Source: Lachnospiraceae bacterium
GTDB taxonomy: Bacteria > Bacillota > Clostridia > Lachnospirales > Lachnospiraceae
NCBI GenBank assembly: GCA_009774625.1
Contig: VSOB01000053.1
Span: forward strand, 1-15,601
Reading direction: 5' to 3'
DNA: 15,601 bases
A program made the translations under genes and the position numbers. A model generated the notes under the pieces. It did no database searches, was not told the origin of the DNA, and saw only the letters and a program-made list of their open reading frames with translations. Shown here piece by piece: positions 14,942 to 15,601 of this stretch. How positions within the stretch are numbered: position 1 is the first letter of the stretch; each line of letters begins with the position of its first letter.

Positions 14942-15440
14942 ATGTCAAAAACGTCTGAGAAACGTTCCCTTATTTTGCCATTGGCCATCGGTATTTTTCT
15001 GTGAATCGTTGCAAAACTTGTAAATGTACCGGCGGTCACATACCGCTTTTCTATATTTGATGATATCATGGCACGATTCGGGATATGGTCCTGTGCGGCT
15101 GCGTTCATAGCCATTCCTTCAAAATCGCCTCTGCTTGCAGCATTGCGCTCCTTTGTTTTTTTGTGGGAATGTTATCCGCTTATTATGGATACAGTGTCCT
15201 GTTTTTAAAATTTTATCCGAAATCAAAAATTCTCTTATGGAGTGGTACTTAACCTTCGAAGATATTCCATTCTTGTTTACTGCTTATTTATGTATGACAC
15301 TCTCACTGTCAGCCATCATTCCAACAATCAGAAAGCGTTTTTTCAGTCTGGTTTACGCTTTATTGATATCCGTTATATTGATACTGCTGGTACAGGCAGG
15401 AATGCTACCTAACCTATACGAAGAATTGCTGAATATATAA
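14942..15440 (+). pseudogene. Degraded integral membrane protein gene (one stop, two frameshifts)
   Basis: Starting at ATG 14942, nine bases after AAAGGAG, the frame codes for MSKTSEKRSLILPLAIGIFL and then meets TGA at 15002-15004. The same frame continues sensibly (IVAKLV, FDDIMARFGIWSCAAAFIAI, SKSPLLAALRSFVF). At the T7 run (15156-15162) it needs one extra base to continue as VGMLSAYYGYSVLFLKFYPK. Near 15231-15234 (CTCT) removing two bases joins this to MEWYLTFEDIPFLFTAYLC and on to the TAA at 15438-15440. The mended product is about 165 residues with roughly five membrane segments. I do not recognise the family with certainty. The region is poorer in GC than its neighbours. Sequencing error could explain a homopolymer slip but hardly all three lesions. 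Confidence 0.75.
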
Positions 15441-15446
15441 TCTTTC

Positions 15447-15601
15447 TGCTACCGCCTTTTTTCTGACTGGCTTTCTCCTCCTTTACTCCGCGATGCTTAG
15501 CAGGTAATTTGCTTCGCAATTTACCTGCTACCGCCTTTTTTCTGACTGGCTTTCTCCTCCTTTACTCCGCGATGCTTAGCAGGTAATTTGCTTCGCAATT
15601 T
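15447..15601. repeat. 79-bp perfect tandem repeat, continuing past the window end
   Basis: Copy 1 is 15447-15525 and copy 2 is 15526-15601, cut at 76 bases by the window edge; I see no difference between them. Each unit starts CTGCTACCGCC, then T6, and ends with the left part of a hairpin whose right arm is the start of the next unit. The period is not a multiple of three, so it is not a repeated peptide. On the minus strand each unit contains AAAGGAGGAG, resembling a ribosome binding site. The array starts six bases after the pseudogene stop. Confidence 0.9.
15500..15530 (+). other. Hairpin across the repeat-unit junction
   Basis: AGCAGGTAATTTGC and GCAATTTACCTGCT pair over 14 positions with a single T.T mismatch and a TTC loop. 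A T6 run follows 6 bases after the stem, so it could act as a terminator for the upstream gene, but the gap between stem and T run is longer than normal. The second unit should make the same hairpin with a third unit beyond the window. Confidence 0.7.

Noticed and set aside
15002..15004. TGA read as tryptophan or selenocysteine
   Set aside because: TGA is used as the stop of the superoxide dismutase, lysR and rel genes here, and two further frameshifts in the same gene argue for simple decay.
14781..15023. 80-codon plus-strand reading frame, with an internal ATG at 14829 after AAGGTG
   Set aside because: It overlaps the promoter and the better-supported start of the membrane-protein pseudogene in another frame; the translation is not protein-like in its second half. 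The internal start keeps it from being excluded fully.
14905..15114. 69-codon minus-strand reading frame
   Set aside because: Antisense shadow of the pseudogene; no ribosome binding site.
15156..15234. Programmed frameshifting in the membrane-protein gene
   Set aside because: The T7 run could slip, but an upstream nonsense codon and a second shift of different size make a programmed mechanism unlikely.
15447..15601. CRISPR array
   Set aside because: Units of 79 bp are directly adjacent and identical, with no variable spacers and no cas genes nearby.

Overview
The window looks like chromosomal DNA from an anaerobic, Gram-positive member of the Clostridia, most likely the Lachnospiraceae. This rests on the gene order apt - rel - MBL hydrolase - hemZ, the strong AGGAGG-type ribosome binding sites, a group-II-type ECF S component beside coaBC, and a secreted protein carrying a YY..NPDL / HF...G..EGR motif that is common in secreted proteins of that family. 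Most of the window is ordinary housekeeping sequence. The less usual material lies at the right end (about 13.8-15.6 kb) and in several intergenic regions.

Layout. (1) 159-680 (+) is a Cu/Zn superoxide dismutase without a signal peptide. It converges on, and overlaps by 8 bp, a Nudix hydrolase (minus), which lies downstream of recQ (minus). recQ has a good promoter, but its only good Shine-Dalgarno fits an ATT codon. (2) 3492-5909 is a divergent pair: a MATE efflux transporter (minus) and a LysR regulator (plus). The lysR promoter carries a T-N11-A box over its -10 element. lysR is followed by a perfect 42-bp palindrome, probably its terminator. (3) 6093-7995 (+) holds an ECF transporter S component, probably PanT for pantothenate, and coaBC. 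Uptake of pantothenate and its conversion toward coenzyme A thus sit together, closed by a strong terminator. (4) 13681-8043 (minus) is a long, tightly packed operon: apt, rel, an MBL-fold hydrolase, hemZ, a YbaK-like deacylase and possibly a 25-codon small ORF. (5) 14749-13823 (minus) encodes a secreted protein of unknown function with its own promoter. (6) 14942-15440 (+) is a decayed membrane-protein gene with one nonsense codon and two frameshifts. It is followed six bases later by a perfect 79-bp tandem repeat that runs off the window and contains a strong hairpin.

Functionally, the rel/apt/hemZ operon links purine salvage, the stringent response and tetrapyrrole metabolism, a grouping known in Firmicutes. 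The MATE/LysR pair looks like a self-contained, effector-controlled export unit. I found no CRISPR array, rRNA, tRNA, complete insertion sequence or phage module. I see no clear new multi-gene system. The best candidates for something undescribed are the 79-bp repeat array, the small ORF after ybaK, and the secreted motif protein.
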